Shown here: positions 39,730 to 39,936 of the stretch, piece after piece
How the letters are laid out: every line of letters begins with the position of its first letter
Position numbering within the stretch: position 1 is the first letter of the stretch
NCBI GenBank assembly: GCA_023129325.1
Contig: JAGMCI010000029.1
Span: forward strand, 1-39,936
DNA from: Caldifarciminota bacterium
GTDB lineage: Bacteria > Hydrothermota > UBA3073 > JACQXS01 > JAGMCI01
Direction: 5' to 3'
Length of the DNA: 39,936 nt
Notes under the pieces: generated by a model
The model's database searches: none
Seen by the model: only the letters and a program-made list of their open reading frames with translations
Told to the model about the DNA's origin: nothing
Program-made: the position numbers and the translations under genes

Positions 39730-39936
39730 AGATAAGCTACTAAGGGTATATGGTGGATGCCTTGGCACTGGAAAGCGATGAAGGACGTGGTAAGCTGCGA
39801 TAAGCCTCGGTGAGGTGCAAACAACCTTTAACCCGGGGATTTCCGAATGGGGAAACCCATCTTGACTAATATCAAGATATTCTGAGTTTTTCTCAGGAGG
39901 TTAACCTGGAAAAGTGAAACATCTCAGTACCCAGAG
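39730..39936 (+). rRNA. 23S ribosomal RNA, 5' part
   Basis: GATAAGCTACTAAGGG, GGTGGATGCCTTGGCACTGG, AAGCGATGAAGGACGTGG and GATTTCCGAATGGGGAAACC are the conserved 5' end of bacterial 23S rRNA. The gene runs off the window. There is no 16S gene or tRNA spacer upstream; ndk ends 117 bases before it, and a promoter lies in between. Confidence 0.97.

Overview
The window is an AT-rich stretch of a bacterial chromosome. Lipoprotein signal peptides, a predicted outer-membrane beta-barrel protein, YidC and a HtrA/DegQ protease point to a double-membrane cell. Short intergenic gaps, abundant dispersed palindromic repeats and a 23S rRNA gene with its own promoter resemble uncultured FCB-type or candidate-phylum genomes such as WOR-3. 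That placement is an inference and no marker here proves it.

Layout. 1-3.7 kb (+): end of a tRNA-Pro(CGG), a LOG-family protein, acylphosphatase, apt, and an exported beta-propeller protein. 3.8-7.0 kb: convergent rmuC and mscS, whose shared 3' junction is duplicated (about 306 bp, 993 bp apart) around a small membrane-protein gene. 7.3-9.05 kb (-): a peptidoglycan amidase and a RAYT/Y1 transposase flanked by two near-identical palindromic elements. 9.4-15 kb (+): two related DUF6266-like proteins, a MntA/HepT toxin-antitoxin pair, two lipoproteins, a beta-barrel protein and a FecR-domain protein. 15.1-24 kb (-): smpB, two tandem AmmeMemoRadiSam B-A fusions (one cytoplasmic, one lipoprotein), a divergent PurN-like formyltransferase, a GYD protein, purD overlapped by a nucleotidyltransferase, yggU and hicBA. 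24.2-33.5 kb (-): a Type IIG restriction-modification protein with a membrane partner, YitT, a PHP phosphoesterase, coaD overlapped by an AbiEii/DUF6922 pair, an FtsB-like protein, enolase and rhomboid. 33.6-39.6 kb (+): an adhesin-like exported protein, then a tight yidC-degQ-sigma-M23-ndk cluster, and finally the 5' end of 23S rRNA.

Themes. (1) Short palindromic elements fill nearly every intergenic gap. Many are nested inside one another, some show compensatory stem changes, and several appear to have been read into coding frames (yggU, degQ, the PurN-like gene, the PHP gene, the beta-propeller gene). A RAYT gene flanked by such elements is a candidate mobiliser. (2) Promoters repeatedly show an A-tract followed by CTTGACA. 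Several place the predicted transcription start at the start codon, suggesting leaderless mRNAs. (3) Defence or toxin-antitoxin modules (MntA/HepT, HicBA, AbiEii/DUF6922, a nucleotidyltransferase pair, Type IIG RM) are dense. Two of them overlap essential genes (purD, coaD) by 4 nt.
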